Part shown: piece after piece, positions 36,676 through 43,893 of the stretch
Position numbering within the stretch: the stretch's first letter is position 1
Layout of the letters: each line of letters starts with the position of its first letter
DNA from: Plantibacter sp050587525
GTDB taxonomy: Bacteria > Actinomycetota > Actinomycetes > Actinomycetales > Microbacteriaceae
Assembly (NCBI RefSeq): GCF_050587525.1
Contig: NZ_JBOBFT010000005.1
Span: 225,000 to 288,999 of the forward strand
Direction of reading: 5' to 3'
Length of the DNA stretch: 64,000 bases
The notes under the pieces: generated by a model
What the model saw: the letters and a program-made list of their open reading frames with translations, nothing else
Databases searched by the model: none
Told to the model about the DNA's origin: nothing
Translations under genes and position numbers: made by a program

Positions 36676-37254
36676 CGCTGCAGCGGCCTGCGCACACGTG
36701 CTGTCGACGACGGCGGCCTGCGCGATGTCGCCGAAGACACCCTCGAGGAGGAACCCTGCGAAGCCGTGGGCCGATGCCGCCACGACGTGCATGAGGTTGA
36801 CGGCCTCCTTCGCGGAGGACCGCAGCGCTTCGGCTGGTTCGCGGAGCACCTCGAGGACGCCGTCGGCCGCTTCGGCGAGTTCCGGATAGCGGTCCTTCGA
36901 GAGTCCGGCACTGAACATCACCTGGAAGAGCGGACGTCGCTCCACGGCGAAGCGCACGTACGCCGAGGCGAAGGCCGCCAGCTGGTCGGCAGGGTCCGTC
37001 GCGGCGGCGACTGCTTCGGCGAACCGCCGCCGCTGCTCCTCGTAGCCCGTGACCGCGAGGGCCGCGAGAAGCGCTTCCCGATCGGCGAAGTGCTTGTACG
37101 GGGCCGCGACGCTCACGCCCGCGTGGCGGCTCGCATCGGCGAAGGTGAAGCCGTGGGGGCCGCGTTCGGTCACGAGGTCGACGGCCGCGAGCACGAGGGC
37201 GTTGCGGAGGTCGCCGTGGTGGTGTCCGATCGGGCGTTTGGCGAGAGTGCTCAT
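36634..37254 (-). CDS. TetR family regulator
   Basis: About 206 residues. HHHGDLRNALVLAAVDLVTERG and SRHAGVSVAAPYKHFADREALLAAL make the HTH; the C-terminal part has the LRSSAKEAVNLMHVVAASAHGFAGFLLEG pattern of the WHG domain. The gene overlaps the end of the MFS gene by 42 bp on the opposite strand. Target genes are not evident, though the haem-protein gene lies just upstream on the same strand. A GTG 9 bases upstream of the chosen ATG is an alternative start. Confidence 0.85.
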   Translation of the reverse strand: MSTLAKRPIGHHHGDLRNALVLAAVDLVTERGPHGFTFADASRHAGVSVAAPYKHFADREALLAALAVTGYEEQRRRFAEAVAAATDPADQLAAFASAYVRFAVERRPLFQVMFSAGLSKDRYPELAEAADGVLEVLREPAEALRSSAKEAVNLMHVVAASAHGFAGFLLEGVFGDIAQAAVVDSTCAQAAAASRAVVGPASLRLW

Positions 37255-37313
37255 CCGACTCACGTTAACAGCATTCGCCCCACGGACGAAGACGGCGACG
37301 ACGCTCCTGCCGC

Positions 37314-37544
37314 TCAGCTCCGCCAGTGGTCGTTCGCGACCGCAACCGTCTGGAAGTTGATCGCGATGACCTGCGACGTCGCGATGAGGCTGTCGGCATT
37401 GCCTGCGTAGTCCGGGCGAAGCCGCTCCCGCTCCTCGGCAGAGGGTTGCGTCATCTTCACCCCGACGCGAGAGAGCTTGATGGCGAGCTGGAAACCGGCC
37501 TCGGGGTCGGCGGTGCGCAGCGTCGGCAGCCAGGATTCGGACAT
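37314..37544 (-). CDS. Hexameric tyrosine-coordinated haem protein
   Basis: 76 residues, the full length of this family. MSESWLPTLRTADPEAGFQL, LSRVGVKMTQPSAEERERLR and SLIATSQVIAINFQTVA match the family I remember from marine proteobacteria, in which six subunits bind haem through a tyrosine. That tyrosine is Y46 here (RPDYAG). The family has peroxidase and catalase activity. GAAGGAGA lies 5 bp before the ATG. The gene is divergent from an OhrR-type regulator with a striking operator array between them, which suggests peroxide-induced expression. Confidence 0.85.
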   Translation of the reverse strand: MSESWLPTLRTADPEAGFQLAIKLSRVGVKMTQPSAEERERLRPDYAGNADSLIATSQVIAINFQTVAVANDHWRS

Positions 37545-37558
37545 GGTGTCTCCTTCAT

Positions 37559-37614
37559 TTGTCTTCAAACTAAATTGTGCACAACTAGGTTGTGTGCAAG
37601 TGAATTGTACACAC
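37559..37614. promoter_or_regulatory. Array of four OhrR-type operator elements
   Basis: TTGTCTTCAA (37559), TTGTGCACAA (37575), TTGTGTGCAA (37590) and TTGTACACAC (37605) lie at 16-, 15- and 15-bp steps between divergent genes. The second is a perfect 10-bp palindrome; the others are near copies. AT-rich linkers (TAAA, TGAA) precede two of them. The array is likely the binding region of the OhrR-type protein. Confidence 0.65.
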
Positions 37615-37644
37615 GGCACCCGTACGATGGAAGCGGAGGCCACG

Positions 37645-38142
37645 ATGACACCGCACCCCGAATCCGCCGACACGGACGAGATCGCGCACGCGCGCTTGGA
37701 CGATCAGCTCTGCTTCGCCCTGTACGCCGCATCGAAGGCGGTCTCTGGCGCGTATCGCACCCTGCTCAAGGAGCTCGATCTCACCTACCCCCAGTACCTG
37801 GCGATGCTCGCCGTGTGGGAGCAGGACGGGCGGACCGTCGCGGAACTGGGCGACAGCCTCAGCCTCGATTCCGGCACGCTGTCGCCGCTCCTCCAGCGCC
37901 TCGAGCGCTCTGGACTCATCCGCCGCGAACGGAGCGACCGCGACGAGCGCGTCGTGCGCATCCACGCGACTCCGGACGGCCTCGCCATGGAGGCGCGTGC
38001 CACACCGGTCCGCATCGCGGTCGAATCCTCCACCGGTCTCGACGACGGGGCGTTCGCCGCGCTCCGAGAACAGCTCCACACGCTCACCGCGACCGTGACA
38101 GGCGCGCCCGTCGGCGACGCGCGCGCGGACCGCGCCGACTGA
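37645..38142 (+). CDS. OhrR-type MarR family peroxide sensor
   Basis: About 165 residues. DDQLCFALYAASKAVSGAYR contains the reactive cysteine (C23) in the exact setting of OhrR, and LTYPQYLAMLAVWE follows. The winged helix reads TVAELGDSLSLDSGTLSPLLQRLERSGLIRRERSDRDERVV. OhrR represses organic-peroxide resistance genes until its cysteine is oxidised. Its usual partner Ohr is not next door. A GGAGG lies before ATG 37645; an earlier in-frame ATG (MEAEATM) is possible. Confidence 0.9.
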   Translation: MTPHPESADTDEIAHARLDDQLCFALYAASKAVSGAYRTLLKELDLTYPQYLAMLAVWEQDGRTVAELGDSLSLDSGTLSPLLQRLERSGLIRRERSDRDERVVRIHATPDGLAMEARATPVRIAVESSTGLDDGAFAALREQLHTLTATVTGAPVGDARADRAD

Positions 38143-38171
38143 GGGGCAGGCGGCGCCTGCAAGGCACGAAA

Positions 38172-38199
38172 AAGCCCCGAATCTCTCGATTCGGGGCTT
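38172..38199. terminator. Intrinsic terminator
   Basis: AAGCCCCGAATC / GATTCGGGGCTT, 12-bp perfect stem with a four-base loop and flanking A-run (GAAAAAGC) on one side. It serves the OhrR-type gene and the convergent tRNA. Confidence 0.9.
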
Positions 38200-38221
38200 C
38201 GCTCGCCCGAAGGCAAGACAC

Positions 38222-38297
38222 TGGTGGACCCAGCGGGATTCGAACCCGCGACCTCTTCATTGCGAACGAAGCGCGCTACCAACTGCGCCATGGGCCC
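38222..38297 (-). tRNA. tRNA-Ala (CGC)
   Basis: A complete 76-nt cloverleaf on the minus strand with encoded CCA. The acceptor pair is GGGCCCA / TGGGTCC, the D-arm has GGCGCAGTTGGTAGCGC, the anticodon loop is TTCGCAA (anticodon CGC), and the T-arm is GCGGG-TTCGAAT-CCCGC. The anticodon assigns alanine. Confidence 0.95.
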
Positions 38298-38349
38298 AAG
38301 TGCTGAATCAGGCTATCACGTCCGGAAGGCCCTTCCGTGACACCGCGGT

Positions 38350-38976
38350 TCAGGACTTCGCGGCAGCGGCATCCGCCTCAGCGTGCTCCCGGATGAGACG
38401 GGCGAGATCGACGTCGCGGAGCCACCGCAGACGTTGCGCACGCGCCCTGCGATACGAGTCGTCGACGACCGGTTCATCAGCCACTCGGTCCAGATTCGCC
38501 TCGATGGCGCGGGCGATGTCCTCCCACGCGCGTTCCCGGGCGGCTTCAGCGAGCTCGGCGACGAACGCTTCGTCATCGCGGGCTTTCGCGAGCGCTTCCG
38601 AGAGGCCGGAGTAGACCGCACGACGCCGCGACAGCGCCGCGAGGTCACCCGCACGGTAGTCGTGCTGGTGCCGGGCGCTCCCGCGCCTCTGGAACGCGGC
38701 CTGCCGCTCCTCCCCGACGCGCTCGGCGTATTCTGCCTGCTCGTCGGCCATCCTGCCGAGCTCGAATCGTACGGCAGCCGCAGTCGCGTCCGGGTCGTAC
38801 GGTTCACCGTCCCGCAGGGCACGGACGACGATCCAGTTCTTGACCTCGACCACCGCCCACGAGCGGGCGATCAGCAGCCCGTCGTCGACCGCGTGGGAGA
38901 CGGGAGGCGGCTCGACCTCAGGCGGCGCCACGTAGGGTCGTGCCAGCTTTCGCCGACCCTTGCGCCACCCGACCAT
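38350..38976 (-). CDS. Hypothetical helical protein
   Basis: 208 residues, mostly charged helix, with no membrane segment. Features are a basic N-terminus (MVGWRKGRRKLARPYVAP), a short conserved-looking core (LLIARSWAVVEVKNWIVVRAL) and long Arg/Glu/Ala helices that may form a coiled coil. It lies between the tRNA gene and the SepX/GlpR-like gene on the same strand. I do not recognise a family. Confidence 0.7.
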   Translation of the reverse strand: MVGWRKGRRKLARPYVAPPEVEPPPVSHAVDDGLLIARSWAVVEVKNWIVVRALRDGEPYDPDATAAAVRFELGRMADEQAEYAERVGEERQAAFQRRGSARHQHDYRAGDLAALSRRRAVYSGLSEALAKARDDEAFVAELAEAARERAWEDIARAIEANLDRVADEPVVDDSYRRARAQRLRWLRDVDLARLIREHAEADAAAAKS

Positions 38977-39122
38977 CGAACCCTCATCTCACCGTGCGGT
39001 CCGCACCGAGCAACGGAGCGACCACACTCGTTCGAGTGTAATCGGCGGCACCGACGCGATGGGGTGCGGGACGTGAACAGGAGACGGGACCACGGGTCCG
39101 CCGGGCGCCGAAGGCGTCCTGC

Positions 39123-40121
39123 TCAGCTCGCGGCGCGGCGACGCTGCAGGAGCGACGAGGCCGCGATCTCGCCCTCGTCGATGACGCCCATGCTCGCGAA
39201 GCGGCTGGGGGCTGGAGCGGACGGCGCAGCCTCTGCGGCGGGAGCCGGAGCGGCGACGGGACGCTTGGGGGCGAGGACCGGGACCTCCGGCTGGAGCTGC
39301 TCCGCCTTGGACGCCATCGCTTCGAGCATCGCAGCACGACGCAGTTCCGCGTAGGCGTCGGCCTTGGCGAGTTCGCTCGCGGCCGAGGACCCCTCGGAGA
39401 GGTACAGCGGCTTCGGGATGGGCGTCGGGGTCCACGAGGTGGGGACGACGACGGCTTCCGGTTCCGCGTACTCGTAGAGCTCGGAGGCCGCACGCTTGAC
39501 GGTGACGCCGGCCACGAGGATGGGCGCCGTGGCACGACGCGACACCGCGGACATGCGACTGAGTGCACCGAGCGCGACGAGGGTCACGGTCGCGGAGCCG
39601 ACGAGGAGGAACGCACCGGCGCCTGAGACAATCGCGGAGGTGCCGAAGACGAGGCCGATGATGCTCGCGACGAGCATGGTCGTCGCGAGGAGGCGGGCAC
39701 GACGACGGCTGCGCGCCATCCGTGCGGCGCGGGCGTTCCGTTGCGCCGAGCGCGCGGCGGCTTCTGCGGCACGAGCTTCCGCTTCTGCCTGGACGGCACG
39801 GGCTTCCGCCTCGCGTCTCGCCTGCTCGGCCTTGGCGAGCTCGATGCGCGCTGCGGCATCCGCGGTCGCCTTCGACTTCGCTTCGAGCTGCTTGAGGATC
39901 TTGCGTTGCGCTGCGACTTCGCGCGCCGTGGCGTCGAGGCGGACCGCTTCGGGCACCTCGGAGGTCTCTGCGAGCACTCGCAGGGTCTGCTGCAATCGGA
40001 TCGCGTTCCGCTCGCTGGCCGAGAACTGACTGTCGCGCACCCACGAGGGCACGAGATAGATCAGCCACAGCATCGCCGCGACCAGAATGATCACCCCACC
40101 GCTCAGGAATCCACCGTCCAT
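39123..40121 (-). CDS. SepX/GlpR-like divisome-associated membrane protein
   Basis: About 332 residues. An N-terminal membrane helix (residues 8-27) ends in LIYLVPSWVR, then SASERNAIRLQQTLRVLAE, a pattern like the start of Streptomyces SepX and corynebacterial GlpR. A long Ala/Glu/Arg coiled region (about 65-140) follows, then two membrane helices (LLATTMLVASIIGLVFG, GAGAFLLVGSATVTLVALG) and an Ala/Pro-rich tail. Those proteins act in septation and polar growth as partners of FtsZ-linked and gephyrin-like proteins. The neighbourhood galU-rimJ-sepX matches other actinobacteria, but the moeA-like glp gene normally between galU and rimJ is absent. Assignment is by architecture and synteny. Confidence 0.65.
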   Translation of the reverse strand: MDGGFLSGGVIILVAAMLWLIYLVPSWVRDSQFSASERNAIRLQQTLRVLAETSEVPEAVRLDATAREVAAQRKILKQLEAKSKATADAAARIELAKAEQARREAEARAVQAEAEARAAEAAARSAQRNARAARMARSRRRARLLATTMLVASIIGLVFGTSAIVSGAGAFLLVGSATVTLVALGALSRMSAVSRRATAPILVAGVTVKRAASELYEYAEPEAVVVPTSWTPTPIPKPLYLSEGSSAASELAKADAYAELRRAAMLEAMASKAEQLQPEVPVLAPKRPVAAPAPAAEAAPSAPAPSRFASMGVIDEGEIAASSLLQRRRAAS

Positions 40122-40210
40122 GGGATGACCGTACAAGGCTCTTGCGCTGCAGGACGCGACGACGCCCCGTGTGTCACAGATCTGTTGCGAGGATCCTCAG
40201 CGTTTATTCC

Positions 40211-40235
40211 CGCCCTTCGACAGGCTCAGGGACCG
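40211..40235. repeat. Dispersed repeat copy 3
   Basis: Contains CCCTTCGACAGGCTCAGG, the same core as at 4504-4518, followed by GACCG. It lies in the 168-bp gap between the rimJ-like and SepX-like genes. Confidence 0.8.
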
Positions 40236-40289
40236 ACACAATGGTCAGGGGCCGGGGAATGATTCGGGATCGGGGACCGACGGACCCGC

Positions 40290-40943
40290 TCAGAGCGACG
40301 GGAACGGCGATGCCGCCGCGCGGCGGTCCGCTTCCGGGATCGCGGCGGCCTCCTTGGACACCTGCCCCTCGAGCCAGCGCGCGAGCACGCCGTGCGGGAG
40401 CTCCTCGCGGACGAGCGCGAAGCAGAAGTGGTCGCGCCAGTCGCCGTCGATGTGGATGAAGCGGCGACGCAGGCCCTCGTAGCGGAAGCCCAGCTTCTCG
40501 ACGACCCGGAGGCTCGGACCGTTCTCCGGCCGGATGCAGATCTCCATGCGGTGCAGTTGCAGCTGACCGAAGCAGTAGTCCGTCGCGAGGGCCACGGCGG
40601 CCGGAGTGACGCCACGGCCGGCGAAGCGTTCTGAGACCCAGTAGCCGATCGATGCCGATGCGACCGAACCGTAGGTGATGCCGGAGACGTTCAGCTGTCC
40701 AGCGAATTCGCCGTCGTACTCGATGATGAACGGCACACCGCCGCCTGTGCGCGCGTGGTTCTGGAGGGAGCGGATACTCGCCTTCACGTCGGTCTGGACG
40801 GGACCGTACGGGCTCGTCGCCTCCCACTGCTGCAACCAGGAGCGGTTCTCGATGAGTTCGCGTTCGAGCGCGCGGGCATCACGGACCCGGATCGGGCGAA
40901 TGCTCACACGACCATGCTTCAGTACCGGTACGACCTGCACCAT
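40290..40943 (-). CDS. rimJ: RimJ/RimL-type GNAT N-acetyltransferase
   Basis: About 217 residues starting after GAGAGGGG. The GNAT fold shows the acetyl-CoA-binding loop as SERFAGRGVTPAAVAL, and ICIRPENGPSLRVVEKLGFRYEGLRRRFIHIDGDWRDHFCFAL is characteristic of the RimJ/RimL group, which acetylates N-termini of ribosomal proteins or similar amines. In actinobacteria this gene sits by convention between galU and the sepX-type gene, as here. Confidence 0.85.
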   Translation of the reverse strand: MVQVVPVLKHGRVSIRPIRVRDARALERELIENRSWLQQWEATSPYGPVQTDVKASIRSLQNHARTGGGVPFIIEYDGEFAGQLNVSGITYGSVASASIGYWVSERFAGRGVTPAAVALATDYCFGQLQLHRMEICIRPENGPSLRVVEKLGFRYEGLRRRFIHIDGDWRDHFCFALVREELPHGVLARWLEGQVSKEAAAIPEADRRAAASPFPSL

Positions 40944-41017
40944 GTGCACCCCTCTCGCGACTCTCGAGAGCTTAGTAGAGCGATGGCCGCGAACCGGCGA
41001 AGCACTCGCCCGGAACA

Positions 41018-41052
41018 CCGCAGGGCAGCCGATCGGATCGGCCGCCCTGCGG
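41018..41052. terminator. Hairpin downstream of galU
   Basis: CCGCAGGGC / GCCCTGCGG with inner GCCGATC/GATCGGC lies between the end of galU and the start of the rimJ-like gene. It probably terminates galU. Confidence 0.65.
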
Positions 41053-41092
41053 GTGGTTCGGATGGACCTCGCGGCATGGTCGCCGCCAGCGG

Positions 41093-41989
41093 TTACTCGC
41101 TGAGCTTCGCCGAGAACTCCTTGAGCCACGGACGCAGGTCCGGGCCGAGGTCCTCGCGGTCGACCGCGAGCTGCACGATCGCCTTGATGTAGTCGAGGCG
41201 GTCTCCCGTGTCGTAGCGACGGCCGCGGAAGATGACGCCGTACACGCCGCCCGTGCCCTCGACGTCGCCCGCCATCTCCTGGAGCGCGTCGGTCAGCTGG
41301 ATCTCGCCGCCCTTGCCCGGCTCGGTGTGCTCAAGGATGCCGAAGACCTCCGGCTTCAGGACGTAGCGACCGATGATCGCGAGGTTCGAGGGAGCGTCCT
41401 CCTTGGCGGGCTTCTCCACGAGGCCGGTCACTCGGACGACGTCGGGGTCGTCGGTCGCCTCGACGGCGGCTGCGCCGTACATGTGGATCGTGTCCGGGTC
41501 GACCTCCATGAGCGCGATGATGGTCGCGTTGCGACCTTCCTGCTCTTCGAGCATGCGCTCGAGGAGGACGTCGCGTGCGTCGATGAGGTCGTCGCCGAGG
41601 AGGACGGCGAAGGGCTCGTCTCCGATGTGGCGCTTGGCGCGCAGCACCGCGTGGCCGAGGCCCTTCGGGTCGCCCTGGCGGAGGAAGTGGATGTCGGCGA
41701 GCTCGCTGGACTCGTTGACCTTCTCGAGGCGCTGCGTGTCGCCCTTCTTCGCGAGGTTGAGCTCGAGCTCGGTCACTCGGTCGAAGTGGTTGGCGAGTGC
41801 GTTCTTGTTGCGGCCGATGATCATGAGGACGTCGGCGAGACCGGCGTTGACGGCCTCCTCCACGACGTACTGGATGGCCGGCTTGTCGACGACCGGCAGC
41901 ATCTCCTTGGGCATGGCCTTCGTCGCTGGCAGGAATCGGGTCCCGAGCCCCGCGGCAGGGATGACGGCTTTTGTGATTCGTGAGGTCAT
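41093..41989 (-). CDS. galU: UTP-glucose-1-phosphate uridylyltransferase
   Basis: 298 residues, full length. VIPAAGLGTRFLPATKAMPKEMLPVVDKPAIQYVVEEAV (quoted in part) is the nucleotidyltransferase signature with the catalytic Lys; LGDDLIDARDVLL and VEKPAKEDAPSNLAIIGRYVL follow. It makes UDP-glucose for cell-wall and polysaccharide synthesis. It is divergent from the 5-formyltetrahydrofolate cyclo-ligase gene, a conserved actinobacterial pairing. Confidence 0.97.
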   Translation of the reverse strand: MTSRITKAVIPAAGLGTRFLPATKAMPKEMLPVVDKPAIQYVVEEAVNAGLADVLMIIGRNKNALANHFDRVTELELNLAKKGDTQRLEKVNESSELADIHFLRQGDPKGLGHAVLRAKRHIGDEPFAVLLGDDLIDARDVLLERMLEEQEGRNATIIALMEVDPDTIHMYGAAAVEATDDPDVVRVTGLVEKPAKEDAPSNLAIIGRYVLKPEVFGILEHTEPGKGGEIQLTDALQEMAGDVEGTGGVYGVIFRGRRYDTGDRLDYIKAIVQLAVDREDLGPDLRPWLKEFSAKLSE

Positions 41990-42138
41990 GGGCCGACCCT
42001 ATCGGTCTTCCGTGTGCGACAGAATGCCCCGCGCACCCCGTACAGGGGGTGTATTGTCCGGTTCGCGGACAGCGAACCACAATGACGGACAGCCCGCCAG
42101 GTCCGGCCTCGGCGCCGTTGGCGCTTAGAATGGCTCCC

Positions 42139-42738
42139 ATGACGAGCCCGGCCGAGCACGAGAAGCGCGCACTGCGCGCCGAACTCCGCGAACGGCGCGA
42201 ACTGATGACGTCGTCCGAGAAGGAACGCGCGTCGATCGGACTCACCGACAATCTCCGTGCGCTCGTCGAACGCACGGGCGCATCCTCGGTCGCGTGCTAC
42301 CTCTCCTCCCCCAGTGAACCCGACACGCGTCCGTTCCTCCGCTGGGCCCAGGAGCGCGGGATGCGCATCCTCTTCCCCGTCACCCGGGCCGACGGCCTGC
42401 TCGATTGGACGGTCGGCGAAGCCGGCATCGAGACGGAAGGCTTCGCCGGGACACCGGAGATCGAAGGCGAACGACTCGGCCCCATCGCGATCAACGACGT
42501 CGATCTGATCCTCGTGCCCGCCGCAGCCGTCGACGGCACCGGGCTGCGCATGGGTTGGGGTCGCGGCTACTTCGACAAGACGCTCGGCTCCATGGAGCAG
42601 TGCCCGCCCGTCTACGCGATCCTCTACGACGGCGAAATACTCGACCAGGTGCCCAGGGAAGTGCACGACGAGCCGGTCGGCGGCGCAGTCACCCCGACCA
42701 GGATCCTCGACTTCACCCCAGCGCGCCCGCGCCGCTGA
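42139..42738 (+). CDS. 5-formyltetrahydrofolate cyclo-ligase
   Basis: About 199 residues. The N-terminal helix KRALRAELRERRELM, the SVACYLSSPSEPDTRP substrate region and the nucleotide-binding glycine loop RMGWGRGYFDKTLG are diagnostic. The enzyme converts 5-formyl-THF to 5,10-methenyl-THF with ATP. It is divergent from galU and followed by fmdB-type and mscL genes on the same strand. ATG 42139 was preferred over ATG 42130 (MAPMTSP). Confidence 0.93.
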   Translation: MTSPAEHEKRALRAELRERRELMTSSEKERASIGLTDNLRALVERTGASSVACYLSSPSEPDTRPFLRWAQERGMRILFPVTRADGLLDWTVGEAGIETEGFAGTPEIEGERLGPIAINDVDLILVPAAAVDGTGLRMGWGRGYFDKTLGSMEQCPPVYAILYDGEILDQVPREVHDEPVGGAVTPTRILDFTPARPRR

Positions 42739-42762
42739 TTCAGCACACCTTCAGGAGATCAC

Positions 42763-43131
42763 GTGCCAACCTACGCTTACCGCTGCACCGAGTGCGGCAA
42801 TGCCTTCGACGTGCAGCAGGCGTTCACCGAGGACTCGCTCACCGTCTGCCCGTCGTGCGGCGGCAAACTCCGCAAGCTCTTCAGCGCCGTCGGCGTGACG
42901 TTCAACGGTTCGGGCTTCTACCGCACTGATTCGCGTGCAGGTGCGTCGAAGTCGTCCTCGGTGCCCGCATCGTCGTCGTCCTCCGACTCCGGTTCCTCGT
43001 CGGGCGGTTCCTCGTCCAGCGGATCGAAGTCGGACTCCGGCTCGTCGAGCAGTTCCAGCAGCGGCTCGAGCGGTTCCTCCTCCAGCAGCTCCTCCTCCGC
43101 CCCCGCGTCGAGTGGTGCCTCCAGCAACTGA
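42763..43131 (+). CDS. FmdB-type zinc-ribbon regulatory protein
   Basis: 122 residues. The N-terminal 45 residues form the FmdB zinc ribbon with C8/C11 (CTEC) and C29/C32 (CPSC), then FNGSGFYRTDSR. The C-terminal 70 residues are almost pure Ser/Gly (with Ala, Pro, Asp), low complexity and presumably disordered. The family is common next to mscL in actinobacteria and its role is unsettled. The AGGAG-preceded ATG is 24 bp after the cyclo-ligase stop. Confidence 0.9.
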   Translation: MPTYAYRCTECGNAFDVQQAFTEDSLTVCPSCGGKLRKLFSAVGVTFNGSGFYRTDSRAGASKSSSVPASSSSSDSGSSSGGSSSSGSKSDSGSSSSSSSGSSGSSSSSSSSAPASSGASSN

Positions 43132-43183
43132 GCGGCTAGCGTAGAGCGGAGTCGGATCCATCCGCTCCACTTGGAAGGTGCTT

Positions 43184-43630
43184 ATGCTCAAGGGATTCAA
43201 AGAGTTCGTCCTGCGCGGGAACGTCATCGATCTCGCCGTGGCCGTGGTCATCGGCGCAGCGTTCACCGCAGTCGTCAACTCGCTCGTCGAGAACATCTTC
43301 AACCCGCTGCTCGGTGCGCTGTTCAAGTCGGACAGCCTCGCCACGGCGTTCGTCGTCGAGATCCCGACGCTCACGGGCGAACCGGCCAAGGTCGCCTTCG
43401 GCGCGTTCATCGGCGCACTCATCCAGTTCGTGCTCGTGGCTGCGGTCGTCTACTTCGTGATCGTCGTCCCGATGAACCACTTCAAGCGGGTCACGACCAA
43501 GCCGACGGTCGCCGACGAGCCTGCCGCTCCGAGCGAGCTCTCGCTCCTCACGGAGATCCGCGACCTGCTGAAGACCGGCGAGTCCTCGCCGCTGCCTCCG
43601 GCGCGCGACGACACGACCGACGGTCGCTGA
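43184..43630 (+). CDS. mscL: Large-conductance mechanosensitive channel
   Basis: About 148 residues. MLKGFKEFVLRGNVIDLAVAVVIGAAFT is the conserved N-terminal amphipathic helix and first membrane helix; GAFIGALIQFVLVAAVVYFVIVV is the second. The cytoplasmic bundle is present (SLLTEIRDLL). It opens under membrane tension to release solutes after osmotic downshock. It follows fmdB by about 50 bp and ends at a strong bidirectional terminator. Confidence 0.96.
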   Translation: MLKGFKEFVLRGNVIDLAVAVVIGAAFTAVVNSLVENIFNPLLGALFKSDSLATAFVVEIPTLTGEPAKVAFGAFIGALIQFVLVAAVVYFVIVVPMNHFKRVTTKPTVADEPAAPSELSLLTEIRDLLKTGESSPLPPARDDTTDGR

Positions 43631-43655
43631 CAACCGTTCCCGAACGACACGGGTC

Positions 43656-43689
43656 ACGTCCCGCCGCACTCACCAGTGCGGCGGGACGT
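43656..43689. terminator. Bidirectional terminator, 15-bp perfect stem
   Basis: ACGTCCCGCCGCACT / AGTGCGGCGGGACGT with loop CACC lies between mscL and the convergent helicase operon. Its right arm encodes the C-terminal residues (VPPHW, with stop) of the minus-strand small protein. Confidence 0.9.
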
Positions 43690-43891
43690 TCCGTTTGAGC
43701 TCATCGTCGTTGCCGCCTGTGGACGGCTTCGCTCCGCCCCAGGCCAGATCAGTGTCCTCGGACGCCTTCACCGGCGCACTCGGCAGCTGCGGTTCAGGAT
43801 CGGTGCCTGGAGCCCCAGGGCGCTGGACGCGACGAGACCGCTTCGAGCGCACGATGGGCGCCTCAGCGGGCTCAGGGCCCTGATCGGTCAC
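43670..43891 (-). CDS. Small protein with conserved PPHW C-terminus
   Basis: 73 residues from GTG, basic N-terminal half (VRSKRSRRVQRPG), then DTDLAWGGAKPSTGGNDDELKRNVPPHW. The ending NDDxLKxxxPPHW is, from memory, a recurring signature of small actinobacterial proteins. It starts 2 bp after the helicase stop, so it is co-transcribed with it. No membrane segment or known domain. Confidence 0.7.
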   Translation of the reverse strand: MTDQGPEPAEAPIVRSKRSRRVQRPGAPGTDPEPQLPSAPVKASEDTDLAWGGAKPSTGGNDDELKRNVPPHW

Positions 43892-43893
43892 GA

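Noticed and set aside
42940..43131. Serine/glycine codon repeats as a CRISPR or minisatellite
   Set aside because: They are the low-complexity coding tail of the FmdB protein; no regular spacer-repeat pattern.
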